Shown: positions 1 through 9,449, numbered from the stretch's first letter. The stretch: DNA of 64,000 bases from Nitrososphaerota archaeon (GCA_027339745.1 DAHWNW010000001.1:248001-312000); one strand, 5' to 3'. The notes: generated by a model from the sequence alone, not told the origin. Numbers and translations: made by a program.

Positions 1-488
1 GAGTCGGCGGGCGGCAGGGTCGGGGGAGCGGCGAGTGTCTGGGAGCCGCTCCGAATCCTCTCGATCGCGGAAGCCCAGTCGTCCAAGTTCATTCTTCTCC
101 TGCCGGTGAGCGTCTCGGTGAACACCAGATTGTGTACGCCTCTCTCGTCCTTCCAGGAGACATCTAGGCTGGGCCTCCCAAGCTCTCCTTTACGGCCCCT
201 CACAGTAGCTGCCTGAAGAGGGATGAAGACGTTCGGGGCCTTGTTTGGGATGCCGGCCAGGTCCTCGACTTCTGAGTAGAGAAGCAAGTGCTCCGCGAAG
301 TAGCCGACGGGCAACTCCTCGCCCCTATCATCGGTACACACGAAGATCAGGCGTTTGCTGGTGAGGACGAGGGTCCCCTCCTTGACACCTACCCCAAATT
401 CGGCCTTCAGTTCCTTTGAAATTCCTCCGGTCCTCATCTCCGTCCCTTGTTCCTGGGCAAGGATCACCTCGGGTTGCTCTTCGCTCAT
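1..488 (-). CDS. Hypothetical protein (partial, C-terminus beyond left edge)
   Basis: Manual minus-strand translation from ATG at 488: MSEEQPEVILAQEQGTEMRTGGISKELKAEFGVGVKEGTLVLTSKRLIFVCTDDRGEELPVGYF..., open to the window edge; GRAM/PH-like 'GTLVLTSKRLIFV' motif. Absent from the ORF track because it has no stop in the window. Confidence 0.75.
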   Translation of the reverse strand, partial: MSEEQPEVILAQEQGTEMRTGGISKELKAEFGVGVKEGTLVLTSKRLIFVCTDDRGEELPVGYFAEHLLLYSEVEDLAGIPNKAPNVFIPLQAATVRGRKGELGRPSLDVSWKDERGVHNLVFTETLTGRRRMNLDDWASAIERIRSGSQTLAAPPTLPPAD

Positions 489-811
489 ACGACTTCGAGC
501 ATGTCGGGCTGGGATGATAAGGATTCTGAGCATCGTGCTGCAGTCACGCGCGCTCCCCGGGAGCGCTCGACCTCCTTGATGCCTGCGCCATAAAGCATGG
601 ACTTACGATCAGACGGTGGGAACATTGAAGCGGGAGCCTTTGGGCATCAGTCTGCATCATTTCGTGTCGCTGACACGGCGGGGGTTCCGACGACTCGCAA
701 AGGAAACCGCGGACAGGAAGGCGCCCTGATGCGAACGTTGCTATCGGGACCCGGTGAAGCGGCAATCCCCTGACAGGTGATGCAAAGCCAGACCCAGGTT
801 CGCTGTCGCCT

Positions 812-949
812 TCAATAACGCACTATCCCGCATAGACATTCGGCGCACGTAGTCATCTTCCCACAGACGCCGCACTTCTCGAAGGAGTGGTAGTGCTCGT
901 CGAAATCCCTGTTGAGCGGGCACTCCAGGTCTCCTTTACAGACAAACAT
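812..949 (-). CDS. Cys-rich (zinc-finger-like) microprotein, 45 aa
   Basis: Manual translation MFVCKGDLECPLNRDFDEHYHSFEKCGVCGKMTTCAECLCGIVRY*; 7 Cys and 2 His in CxxC-like spacing. Confidence 0.5.
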   Translation of the reverse strand: MFVCKGDLECPLNRDFDEHYHSFEKCGVCGKMTTCAECLCGIVRY

Positions 950-1084
950 CCGACCGCCCCGGGGATGCACTCCCTCATTAACCTACGAACTGGTCGCGTG
1001 GGATATCAAGCTTCGAGCCACGGGCGCGTATAAGCGAACCAGTCGCCTTTATCTGACTCGCCGCCTGCGGCCACGGAGGGAGTT

Positions 1085-3682
1085 GTGACTGGCCAAGAGG
1101 ACGTGCTGGGGACTGTGTGTTTTCTCGGTCACAGCCACCTAGACGCGGCCTGGCTTTGGTCATACGATGAGACGAAGAGGGTCCTCGGCAAGGGGTGCGA
1201 GAATGTCTTGGGATTGATGGCGCGGCACAACTTCACCTTCTGTCAGAGCAGCGCGCAGTACTACAAATGGCTGGAAGAGGAACACCCTGGAACCTTCGAA
1301 AAGGTGAGGAAGAAGGTGCAGGAAGGAGCCTGGGAGATTGTCGGTGGGGCATGGGTGGAGTCAGATGCGAACTTGCCTTCTGGTGAAGCCCTGGTTCGGC
1401 AGTACCTTCTCGGGAAGCGATACTTCGCCCGCAAGTTCGGGGTCGACGTGAAGGTAGCCTGGTACCCCGACTCCTTCGGATTCGCCTGGACGCTCCCGCA
1501 GATACTGCGGAAGGCGGGGATGGAGTTCTTCCTGACGCAGAAGCTTAACTGGAACGACACCATAGCCTTTCCGCACTACTTCTTCAAATGGAGATCCCCC
1601 GATGGCTCCATGATATTAGCCCACGAGATGGTGGGGGCCTACGACGAGAAGGTAGAAGAAGGCAGGGTGCTCGACCAGCTGAAGCGGCTGAAGGCACGCC
1701 ACCAAATGGACGACCTGCTCGTCCTCTTCGGGGAGGGAGACCACGGAGGCGGGGTCGATGAGGACATGATTGGAAGGGCGCAGAGGTTCGTCCGGGGGGA
1801 GGGGACAGTCAAGGGCAGGTTCGCGAAATCGGAGGATTATCTGAGACGAGCGACTGAGAGGGTCGCGACCTCCGGGCTCCCCGAGTTCAATGACGAACTC
1901 TACTTCCAGTTCCATCGAGGGACTTACACGACCCAGGCGAGGACGAAGAGGAACAACAGGAAGGCTGAATGCCTGCTGGAGACGGCCGAGAAGTTCGCCA
2001 CGGTGGCGTATCTAGAGGGTCATCCCTACCCTGCCGACGAGCTCAATGAAGCGTGGGAGAGGCTGCTCCTGAACCAGTTCCACGACGTCCTGCCTGGCTC
2101 TTCCGTTCCGGAGGTCTATATCGACTCCCAGAATGACTTCGACCGGATATTCGAAGCGGGCGGACGCATACTCTCTGAGTCTCTCGGGTGGATAGCCGGA
2201 CAAGCCAACACCCTGGGGGAAGGAAGGCCGATCCTCGTCTTCAACCAGCTGTCGTGGCGAAGGAGCGGATTGGTGGAGCTGCCAGTCGATGTGCTAGGAG
2301 ATGGGGGAGCGGTTGTTGACGGCCAGGGGAAGGTGGTCCCGACACAGAGAGTCGGCGGTGGGAGGTTCATCTTCAAGGCTGAGGATGTCCCCCCCGTAGG
2401 TTACAAGGAGTACAGGGTAGCTCCCGCGGGGGATATGAGGGTGGGTGCGCCATCCCTCTCGGCGACGGAAGGCGAGACAGAGGTCAGGCTTGAGAACGAG
2501 AGTCTGTCTGTCACCATAGACAAGAAGACAGGCTTGGTGAAGAGCCTCCTTGACAAGGCCGCCCGTAAGCAGGTCCTGAAGCGCCCCGGCGGAGTGATCC
2601 AGATCTTTGAGGACTCCCCGGTGAAAGGGAGGACCTGCGTCAACTCTCGTACGGACGCGGCGATCTTCGACGCCTGGGAGGTCTTCATCTATCAACAGGG
2701 CGGCGGGGTGAAGCGCGTCGACCTGGACGCCCCGGCGGAAGTGAAGCTGGCCGAGGGCGGACCCGTGAGGGCAAGCGTCAGGTCAGTGTACAAGTATCAT
2801 CAGAAGGGGAGAGAAGACTCGCTGTTCACTCAGGAAGTCGCGCTTTCGGCGGGCTCCCCTCTGGTCGAGTTCAAGCTCGAAGTCGACTGGCACGCGGAGC
2901 ACAGGCTAGCCAAGGTGGCGTTCCCGCTGGATGTCCACGGCGACTTCACAACGTATGAGGCCCCCTACGGGCACATAGCTCGGAGAAACCCTGTATCGCC
3001 AGAAGCGACGCTGGAGGAGAGGGCGAAGTACGAAGTGCCTGGCCAGAAGTGGATAGACCACAGCTCGGAAGACGGGACCTACGGGGTGAGCCTTCTAAAC
3101 GACTGCAAGTATGGGTTCGACGTGGCGAACGACGTGATGCGGATGACCATCCTCAGGAGCGCCGAGTACCCATTCAGGCTGCGCGCCGGGTTCGGCCTCC
3201 CTGTGGAGGAAACAGAAGACCGGGTGACCGATCAGGGAATCCATGAAGCGGCCTATGCGTTGTATCCTCACGCTTCAGGCTTCGGGGAGGCGCTGACCGC
3301 GAGGAAGGGGTACGAGTTCAACTATCCCCTGATCCCCTTGTTGACAGAGAGCCATGGAGGTCGGTTGTCCAAGGAGGCGGCGTTCGTTTCAGCCGGCCCG
3401 GACAACGTCATCCTGACCGTCCTCAAGAAGGCGGAGGACTCTGAAGGCGTCGTCCTCCGGTTCTATGAGACCTCCGGCATGAAAGCTGAAGGGGAAATCA
3501 GGTTCGCCTGGCCGATCGATGGCGCGGAGTCGACCGACCTGTTGGAAAGGAGAGAAGGCGAGATTCCTGTGGATGGCATGGGGTTCGCGCTAGGGGTTTC
3601 GAGGGGAGAAATCGCGACGGTCAGGGTAACGCCCAGAGCAATCAGCGACGCGCGACCCGAAATCACAAGGTCCGGACCCTAG
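1085..3682 (+). CDS. Alpha-mannosidase, glycoside hydrolase family 38
   Basis: 865 aa; GHSHLDAAWLW, YPDSFGFAWTLPQIL, LLLNQFHDVLPGSSVPEVY motifs of GH38. Confidence 0.93.
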   Translation: MTGQEDVLGTVCFLGHSHLDAAWLWSYDETKRVLGKGCENVLGLMARHNFTFCQSSAQYYKWLEEEHPGTFEKVRKKVQEGAWEIVGGAWVESDANLPSGEALVRQYLLGKRYFARKFGVDVKVAWYPDSFGFAWTLPQILRKAGMEFFLTQKLNWNDTIAFPHYFFKWRSPDGSMILAHEMVGAYDEKVEEGRVLDQLKRLKARHQMDDLLVLFGEGDHGGGVDEDMIGRAQRFVRGEGTVKGRFAKSEDYLRRATERVATSGLPEFNDELYFQFHRGTYTTQARTKRNNRKAECLLETAEKFATVAYLEGHPYPADELNEAWERLLLNQFHDVLPGSSVPEVYIDSQNDFDRIFEAGGRILSESLGWIAGQANTLGEGRPILVFNQLSWRRSGLVELPVDVLGDGGAVVDGQGKVVPTQRVGGGRFIFKAEDVPPVGYKEYRVAPAGDMRVGAPSLSATEGETEVRLENESLSVTIDKKTGLVKSLLDKAARKQVLKRPGGVIQIFEDSPVKGRTCVNSRTDAAIFDAWEVFIYQQGGGVKRVDLDAPAEVKLAEGGPVRASVRSVYKYHQKGREDSLFTQEVALSAGSPLVEFKLEVDWHAEHRLAKVAFPLDVHGDFTTYEAPYGHIARRNPVSPEATLEERAKYEVPGQKWIDHSSEDGTYGVSLLNDCKYGFDVANDVMRMTILRSAEYPFRLRAGFGLPVEETEDRVTDQGIHEAAYALYPHASGFGEALTARKGYEFNYPLIPLLTESHGGRLSKEAAFVSAGPDNVILTVLKKAEDSEGVVLRFYETSGMKAEGEIRFAWPIDGAESTDLLERREGEIPVDGMGFALGVSRGEIATVRVTPRAISDARPEITRSGP

Positions 3683-3747
3683 TTCACCCCTGTGAGGGCG
3701 GCTATGCTTAACTCCCACGACTTACAGATGCTGCTATAGCGAGGCCA

Positions 3748-4746
3748 TTGAATCGAACAACGTGTCCCCGGGGTGGGGCGCCCCCAAAGTGGCTCCGGGC
3801 GGTCGACGTAGGCCTCGGCCTCGCCTCGGTTACGATCTCCATAATTATATTGGCCAATCTCAACTACCAGTTCGCACAGCTGGTGCTGCTGCTCAGCGTG
3901 TCCCTGATTCTCAATGCGGCGAGGATGACAGCGACTGGCGGCGTGTGGAGGACGTTGGATCGCCTTCAATCGCTCGGACTGGTCGGCGGAGGCCTGCTAG
4001 CCGGAGTAGTGGCCGTAGCGGTGCTTCTCCTGCCTGGTCTCAGCCTCGAGACTCTTGTCTATCTCTTCGCCATTGTACTGACCATCCAAGGCCTGGGTAG
4101 GATCTCCAGGTACTTCGTAAGAGGCCCACCGTTCTGGCTCAGGACGTCGACGCTAGCAGTCGGCGTCGCCACTGTGTCCATGGCAGTGATTGCGGTCTTC
4201 ATCCCAGGCATCGCCGCCCTCGCACTCGTGCCGATGATCGCGACAATCCTTCTCGTAAACGGTGTCGAGATGGTGGTCTGGGGGCTGAGCCCAACTGACC
4301 CGAGACAGGTGACGTTGCTCAAGCTCATCCTCTTCTCCGCGTTCTACGGGCTGATACTGATTAACTGGCTTGACCTGTACGGCACCACAGCCCCCGCGTA
4401 TCACGTCTGGTTGATCATGACATACATGGCGCCCTTCGGTGTCCTAATCGTCTTTCAGGGACTGAAGGACTGGCAGGTGGCAGTGAGTCTTGGCCTCCTT
4501 GTCTCACTCATGAACGACCTTGGATACTATTTCATCGGAGACCTCCTCTTCGGATTTCATCGCGCTCTCCTCCCCTGGCTGGAAGGGCAGCTGGGGTTCC
4601 TAGGGGCCAAGGTTTTGTTCGATTTCCAAGGGGGAGTGTTCCAACTGCCGGTGACGTCCATTCTCATGGGCTTGACGGTCTACGTCCGCATCGCGGTGGT
4701 CACCATAGTGCTCTACGACTGGTGGAAGCACCCCGCGAAGTACTGA
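3748..4746 (+). CDS. Multi-pass membrane protein (DUF308/HdeD-like in part)
   Basis: 332 aa with many hydrophobic helices. Confidence 0.7.
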   Translation: MNRTTCPRGGAPPKWLRAVDVGLGLASVTISIIILANLNYQFAQLVLLLSVSLILNAARMTATGGVWRTLDRLQSLGLVGGGLLAGVVAVAVLLLPGLSLETLVYLFAIVLTIQGLGRISRYFVRGPPFWLRTSTLAVGVATVSMAVIAVFIPGIAALALVPMIATILLVNGVEMVVWGLSPTDPRQVTLLKLILFSAFYGLILINWLDLYGTTAPAYHVWLIMTYMAPFGVLIVFQGLKDWQVAVSLGLLVSLMNDLGYYFIGDLLFGFHRALLPWLEGQLGFLGAKVLFDFQGGVFQLPVTSILMGLTVYVRIAVVTIVLYDWWKHPAKY

Positions 4747-5209
4747 TTCGTTGGAGCCTTGGGTTTCGTCCCCCTCGTGAACCCTGAAAGTCTGACGCGT
4801 TTGGCCACGTCCCCCTCCCCAGCGCGCGTTCCACGGACGCGTGAGGGGCCTGCCTCCAAAGACGGGGGGAGGGTCATCCTAGCTTTCTACTATAGCCGGC
4901 ACGGGGCGCACGCGGGCGGAGGCCTCGGCTGGAACATGCTCACCTCCATCGCCTCAAGTTTTCCTGCAACCATGATTACATGGTTCGTGACGGCGAAAGG
5001 GCCGCCCAGTGTGCGGTCCGAGGCTTTGCGGCGACTGGCTTTCTTCGGTGTCAGTCGTAGGATGTGGGTCCAGGTCTTACCTGTCAAATTGTGTGTGAAT
5101 AGCACGGCGTGGAGGCGTGAGATTGCGCACGCCAACGGATGGCATTGGCATGACGATCGCGAAGACTCGAGATGTTAGATGCGGGCTATTGTTCCAGGGA
5201 GTCGGGGTT

Positions 5210-5896
5210 CTAAGTGACGCTTGGGTACTGCGGAGGGCTGTCGAAGAATCCGATCCCATACAAGACGATGACGAGGCCCCCGAATCCCAAGAATGTTCCC
5301 AGCGCCACGTCTGGCGGAGGAGGCAAGCCGCTAGTCCCCGTCTCCATTGCCATTGAAGCGAACATCGCCGCCGAGAGCGACACAAAACCTGCTCCAAGGA
5401 AAGTGAACCCTGCCCTTCCCAATCTCATCCTCCCGGTGATTTCAGGCCCCAGCAGGCCCAGGCCGACCATCGCTACCGGGAGCGCAATCAGGAACAGCGA
5501 CCCAAACGTGGTGAGCTTGCCACCATCAGGCAATGCAAAGAAGCCCACAGGCAGAACGTTGTATGCCCCGAAGGAAAGCCAGGAGGCGAGAGAGTAGGTA
5601 GAGCCCCAATGGAACAGGGCATAGCTCAGGGACATCAGTCCCGAAGACGGGCTTGGACAATTGAATGCGTAGCCCCAAGAGGGGATGAATGTGGCGCACT
5701 GGAACAGGGTGGGGGTGTATACCGCCGGGACGAAGTAGAATGCCAAGATTCCCAACGCAGACAGAGCAGCCCAGATTCGGATTCTCCTCGCCCATAGTCC
5801 AAAGCGCGGTTCGTCGAGCGGGTGCATGCTCTGGTCTGCTGGCAACCATCCTCGTGTCTTGGTTTCTACAGTTCTCGGCCGCTCGTCTGGCTTCAA
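5210..5896 (-). CDS. Membrane protein, hypothetical
   Basis: 228 aa, several TM segments; start overlaps the stop of 5893..6375 (ATGA). Confidence 0.7.
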   Translation of the reverse strand: MKPDERPRTVETKTRGWLPADQSMHPLDEPRFGLWARRIRIWAALSALGILAFYFVPAVYTPTLFQCATFIPSWGYAFNCPSPSSGLMSLSYALFHWGSTYSLASWLSFGAYNVLPVGFFALPDGGKLTTFGSLFLIALPVAMVGLGLLGPEITGRMRLGRAGFTFLGAGFVSLSAAMFASMAMETGTSGLPPPPDVALGTFLGFGGLVIVLYGIGFFDSPPQYPSVT

Positions 5897-6375
5897 TCTT
5901 TCAACTCCGGCACGAGATCCGAGAATACGAATTGTGCCAACTTTCCAGGATGGAGGGATTTCAAGCCGTCTGTGTTGATGTGTCTCTCCTTGGCTAGCTC
6001 GAGCAGATACCTTCTGGTCTGCCCCAGGAACTCCTTGTCCGTAACTGCCTCAGGGTTATCATACCAGTACCAGACTTTGATTCCATACCTTACACTGTAT
6101 GTTACAACCGCCTTGCGGTTGATTCCGGGATGATATCCCAGAAGGATTCCCTTCTTCGGGTCGAGCCTGCTCGTCTGGAGGTGATTAGCCTGGGCAGCGT
6201 CACGTAGGGAAGCTGAGAGCTTTGCCTCTGCGGCCAGCTTGGTCTGGTTGACGAACTGACGCGTCGAACCCAACTTCGAGGCGACCATCGCTGCTGATAG
6301 TCCTTCTCCCAGCAGCGACCAGACTATCTTCTGCTTCTCGCTCAAAGGTGAGGCCAACCCCCAACCAGCTCTCAT
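5893..6375 (-). CDS. HTH DNA-binding protein (LuxR/sigma-4-like HTH)
   Basis: 160 aa; N-terminal LSEKQKIVWSLLGEGLSAAMVASKLGSTRQFVNQTKLAAEAKL resembles an HTH. Confidence 0.65.
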   Translation of the reverse strand: MRAGWGLASPLSEKQKIVWSLLGEGLSAAMVASKLGSTRQFVNQTKLAAEAKLSASLRDAAQANHLQTSRLDPKKGILLGYHPGINRKAVVTYSVRYGIKVWYWYDNPEAVTDKEFLGQTRRYLLELAKERHINTDGLKSLHPGKLAQFVFSDLVPELKD

Positions 6376-6557
6376 TTTTCCTGTAAATAATGATAGGTTT
6401 ACACAGATTTAAGCATGGTGGACGTATGTTCCACTTCTTACTCATGCGGAAGGTAACTAGCCAAGACCAAGAGGATGGGCGCGTAAATAACATTCACCGC
6501 ACTAGTCGGCTATGGGGCCCAAGTGGAAACACATCGCAAACCAGCGTATCAGCAAAA

Positions 6558-6580
6558 GGACTCGAACCCAAGGGGGTTCA
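6558..6580 (-). repeat. tRNA T-arm-like hairpin (degenerate)
   Basis: GGACTCGAACCCAAGGGGGTTCA; antisense of a GGUUCGAGUCC T-loop-like sequence. Confidence 0.4.
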
Positions 6581-6650
6581 GACCCACCTGAGAATCCGAG
6601 TTCCTCGCGCCAATCTTTCGTCAAACAAGAGCAACCGAGCCGGCATGAAC

Positions 6651-6676
6651 AGGGAATCGAACCCGAATGGGTTCAA
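6651..6676 (-). repeat. tRNA T-arm-like hairpin (degenerate)
   Basis: GGGAATCGAACCCGAATGGGTTCAAG; antisense of GGGUUCGAUUCCC. Confidence 0.45.
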
Positions 6677-6680
6677 GTCC

Positions 6681-6702
6681 GCGGGCCCGACGGGAATCGA
6701 AC
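6681..6702. repeat. Distal attachment-site copy (22 bp)
   Basis: Identical to 9904-9925 inside the tRNA-Lys 3' end; no complete tRNA follows here. Confidence 0.75.
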
Positions 6703-6835
6703 GGCGGGGCATTCGGTTCCTGGATTCGCCACTGGACTAGGATACTAGAGTGCCTTCACGATATCAGGATGACCAGCTACAATGCCATGAGGGGGCATCG
6801 CCTCTTGTTAGAGGGTTTCTACAGAGCCAAGTGAC

Positions 6836-7435
6836 GTTGCCAACTCGCCGTCAAGATCATGGCTTTGGCAACGTAATTGGCAACATCAGAGACGAGTTTG
6901 GCAACATGATTGGCAAAATGGCAAGATACGTTGCCAAGCTCGCCAGATCTTGCAAAAGTGGCTACTCTAGGACGATGTGAACATCTTGGGCCCGTTGCAA
7001 GATTTGCAAAATGCACGCCGGCGCCCCGACAATACCCAAGGGTTGAGCATAACAACTCGTCAACACAATACCCAAGCTTTGGGTATTAGTTGCAAGATTC
7101 ATGTTCAACACTTGAGCATTGTTTTGCTAGGTCTAGTGCTCAACCCTTGAGCACGATTTTTGCAAGATTCGCAGACATTGTGTACTTGCTAACTGGAGTT
7201 CGCCCATAGGGGGCTTGCTCACGCTCGACCTGAGCTCACACTTCAGCCGCATTCATAGAGAGACAGAAGAAATACGCTATCAAAGGGCTGATTAGCATTT
7301 AACACGAATCGCAAGGGTTGCCAAAGCACCTGCAAGATTGGCAAGCCTGGACCCCAAATTGGCAATCCTGACACTCGATTTTGGCAACCCCATGCATCAG
7401 AAATGGCAACCCTAACCTCAGGCTTGCCAAATCCG
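6836..7435. repeat. Cluster of short direct/inverted words (TTGGCAAC, TTGCAAGATT, AATACCCAAG, TTGAGCA)
   Basis: GTTGCCAA/TTGGCAA at 6836, 6865, 6877, 6898, 6910, 6930 and again around 7318-7430; TGCAAGATT around 6997, 7091, 7161 and 7331; palindromes AATACCCAAGCTTTGGGTATT (7067-7087) and GTGCTCAACCCTTGAGCAC (around 7136-7154). Confidence 0.7.
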
Positions 7436-7531
7436 GTCAAGAAGGCCATCGTCTGAGGAGCTGGAAAGTCTGGGGATAGGGAGCCTTTCTAATGAGCAAC
7501 GTTCTCCTCGCTGCACAGACAACGCGTCGAT

Positions 7532-7577
7532 TTAGTACCAACAGGTAGTACCGAGTCCGGGGAGTTAGTACCAACAG
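7532..7577 (+). repeat. Direct repeat TTAGTACCAACAG x2
   Basis: TTAGTACCAACAG at 7532-7544 and 7565-7577, with partial TAGTACC between (7546-7552). Confidence 0.7.
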
Positions 7578-7678
7578 CTGGTAAGTCTGCCTGTGAGTTA
7601 TGCCCAAAGGTTGGGTTTGCTTTTCTTCATGCTCGACCCCTGTCAACCAGGGTTCAAGCGTAGCCCTGAAGTGAGCAA

Positions 7679-8449
7679 CTAGACCTTCAGTTCTGACAAG
7701 ACGCTTGAGACCTCAGCCTTCTCGGTCCCGAGGTTCCTCGCGACCGCTGAGTAATCCTCTTCCGTGAAGGAGGAGACGACGGAGGGAACCTTTTCCTCAG
7801 CCACCATTGCGAACAGCTTACTCCTCAGGTCGCCGAGCTCGGCACCAGAATACCAAAGGAGACCGTAGATGTCTGCCATGTCCTTGATCCGCTTGTGCTC
7901 CTTGTCCCTGTTCGAGACTGAGTTCAGCTTGGTCGCAAGCAGCACCGCGGGCCTGGGCGGCATCAGCTTCGCCCCGAACTCCTCGCGAATTACGAACCTC
8001 TTCCCTGTGAATACCTGTGAGAGCGGAGGCTCGTCGACCGGCACGAAGCCGAAGACCTGCTTGGCCCGCGGATGGACGACGTCCACTATCGGGTCGACGT
8101 ACATGTCGAAGATGAACGACTGGTTGACCTTCCTCGCCTGCTCCTTCGAGAGCTCCGCCCTCGTCTCCTTGTGAAAGCGCTTCACGAACCGGAAGCTGAG
8201 AGGTTTGAATCCGACCTGTTCGATTCTCGCGATGGTCCTTGCGAAGACAGAGTCCCTGAGCTCCGCACCTGTCCAGCTCGGGTCCATGCGAAAGCCCAGG
8301 TCGATGTCCTTGGATCCCATGAAGTTTCGCCCCTCCGAAGCCCTGAAGTTCTCGTTAACAGTGAGGTAGACGGCCCATCCTCCCAGAAGTCAGACCTGAC
8401 CTCCCAGCTCGGAAAGGACTTTGGAGAGCTGCGACTGGGATACCTGCAC
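7679..8449 (-). pseudogene. AbiEii-like nucleotidyltransferase (type IV TA toxin), interrupted by in-frame TGA at 8390-8392
   Basis: From GTG at 8447-8449: VQVSQSQLSKVLSELGGQV*LLGGWAVYLTVNENFRASEGRNFMGSKDIDLGF...; the GSxD...D NTase motif continues in frame after the TGA. Track ORF 7679..8320 is the downstream part. Confidence 0.75.
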
Positions 8450-8450
8450 T

Positions 8451-9089
8451 TCAAAGTCCTGGTAGAGGGACAATCTTCTTCGCCTCCTTATCCATCAGCA
8501 TCTCCGCCGCTTCGACGCAGACTCCGCCTTCGGTGAGGAGGTCAACTATTAGTTGAGGTATCGAGACGATATTAAGACCACCTACCTCTGAAGCCCCGTA
8601 GAGGACCTGGGAATCCCCGACCAGCACCCGCGTATTCCCCTTTCCCACGAGCCCGCCCTTCGTCAGAAGGCCGTGCCAACTTGGGAGGTCGGTTGGCTCG
8701 ATATAGAAATCGATTCTGGACGGGAAGAGATAGTTCTGCACGAGGTTCTCGGCTTGGTATGTCGTCAGGGCGTACCTGAGGTCGGCCTTGCTGAGCACCT
8801 CGAGCGGCTTTCTCAGCATATATTCACGCTTTCCAGGCTCGACCCGCCACTTCTGCCAGCGCGCAATAAGTCCCTGAAAGTCCCTCACCCGGGTCCCTTC
8901 GAGCAGGCCCTCGCTCTCAAACCTTCCCAGGAGTTCGTGGACCCACGGGTACGCTCCTTCGCACTCCTTCGCTATCCTGTACTTCGACAGACCGCCCGAC
9001 GGGTTGTTCAGAAGGATACGCAGAACCCTCTCTCTGATCAGCCCCCTTCTCTTGGTCATCCGACCCCCTTGTATATCGGTAACATTCAT
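8451..9089 (-). CDS. AbiEi-like winged-helix antitoxin/regulator
   Basis: 212 aa; N-terminal wHTH (RERVLRILLNNPSGGLSKYRIAKECEGAYPWVHELLGRFESEGLL); start of the NTase gene abuts its stop. Confidence 0.7.
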   Translation of the reverse strand: MNVTDIQGGRMTKRRGLIRERVLRILLNNPSGGLSKYRIAKECEGAYPWVHELLGRFESEGLLEGTRVRDFQGLIARWQKWRVEPGKREYMLRKPLEVLSKADLRYALTTYQAENLVQNYLFPSRIDFYIEPTDLPSWHGLLTKGGLVGKGNTRVLVGDSQVLYGASEVGGLNIVSIPQLIVDLLTEGGVCVEAAEMLMDKEAKKIVPLPGL

Positions 9090-9101
9090 TCGCAGGCCCG
9101 A

Positions 9102-9119
9102 TTACCTATATGTAGGTAA
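9102..9119. promoter_or_regulatory. Palindromic operator candidate TTACCTATATGTAGGTAA
   Basis: 7-bp perfect arms TTACCTA/TAGGTAA upstream of the antitoxin start; a TATA-like element (minus strand, tttaaatatat) lies ~10-25 bp further upstream. Confidence 0.5.
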
Positions 9120-9213
9120 GTGGCGATATATTTAAACACTAACGATATATGCCCAACTTCTCGCGAGACCGCGTGCGACCTGTCCGTTAAATCATGATGC
9201 GGACTGGACCGTC

Positions 9214-9375
9214 ATGCAGTCAACTACCATCGACCGCAAAGTCAACCTCTTGGGGCTGAAGAGGTTCGCCCTCGAGAAGCTCCCAGCGGGCCTTCTACGC
9301 GACGACATCCTCTCCCAGTCCGACGCGATAACTCCGAGGATTTTCTCGCGAATTGCAGATTGTGGCTCCGCATAG
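9214..9375 (+). CDS. Small hypothetical protein, 53 aa
   Basis: Manual translation MQSTTIDRKVNLLGLKRFALEKLPAGLLRDDILSQSDAITPRIFSRIADCGSA*; below the ORF-track cutoff. Confidence 0.35.
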   Translation: MQSTTIDRKVNLLGLKRFALEKLPAGLLRDDILSQSDAITPRIFSRIADCGSA

Positions 9376-9449
9376 CCAAGACGAGCTAATCCCAACGCCG
9401 CAAGGATTACGCGGGATAGGGAGCCGATCCGGAACCCGCACTCATAGAC

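Noticed and set aside
4759-5178. 139-aa plus ORF (and 81-aa minus ORF) after the DUF308-like gene
   Set aside because: Neither frame has convincing composition or motif; left unannotated.
6512-6748. 78-aa ORF (...GPDGNRTAGHSVPGFATGLGY)
   Set aside because: Translation antisense to tRNA-like sequence; characteristic artefact, not a gene.
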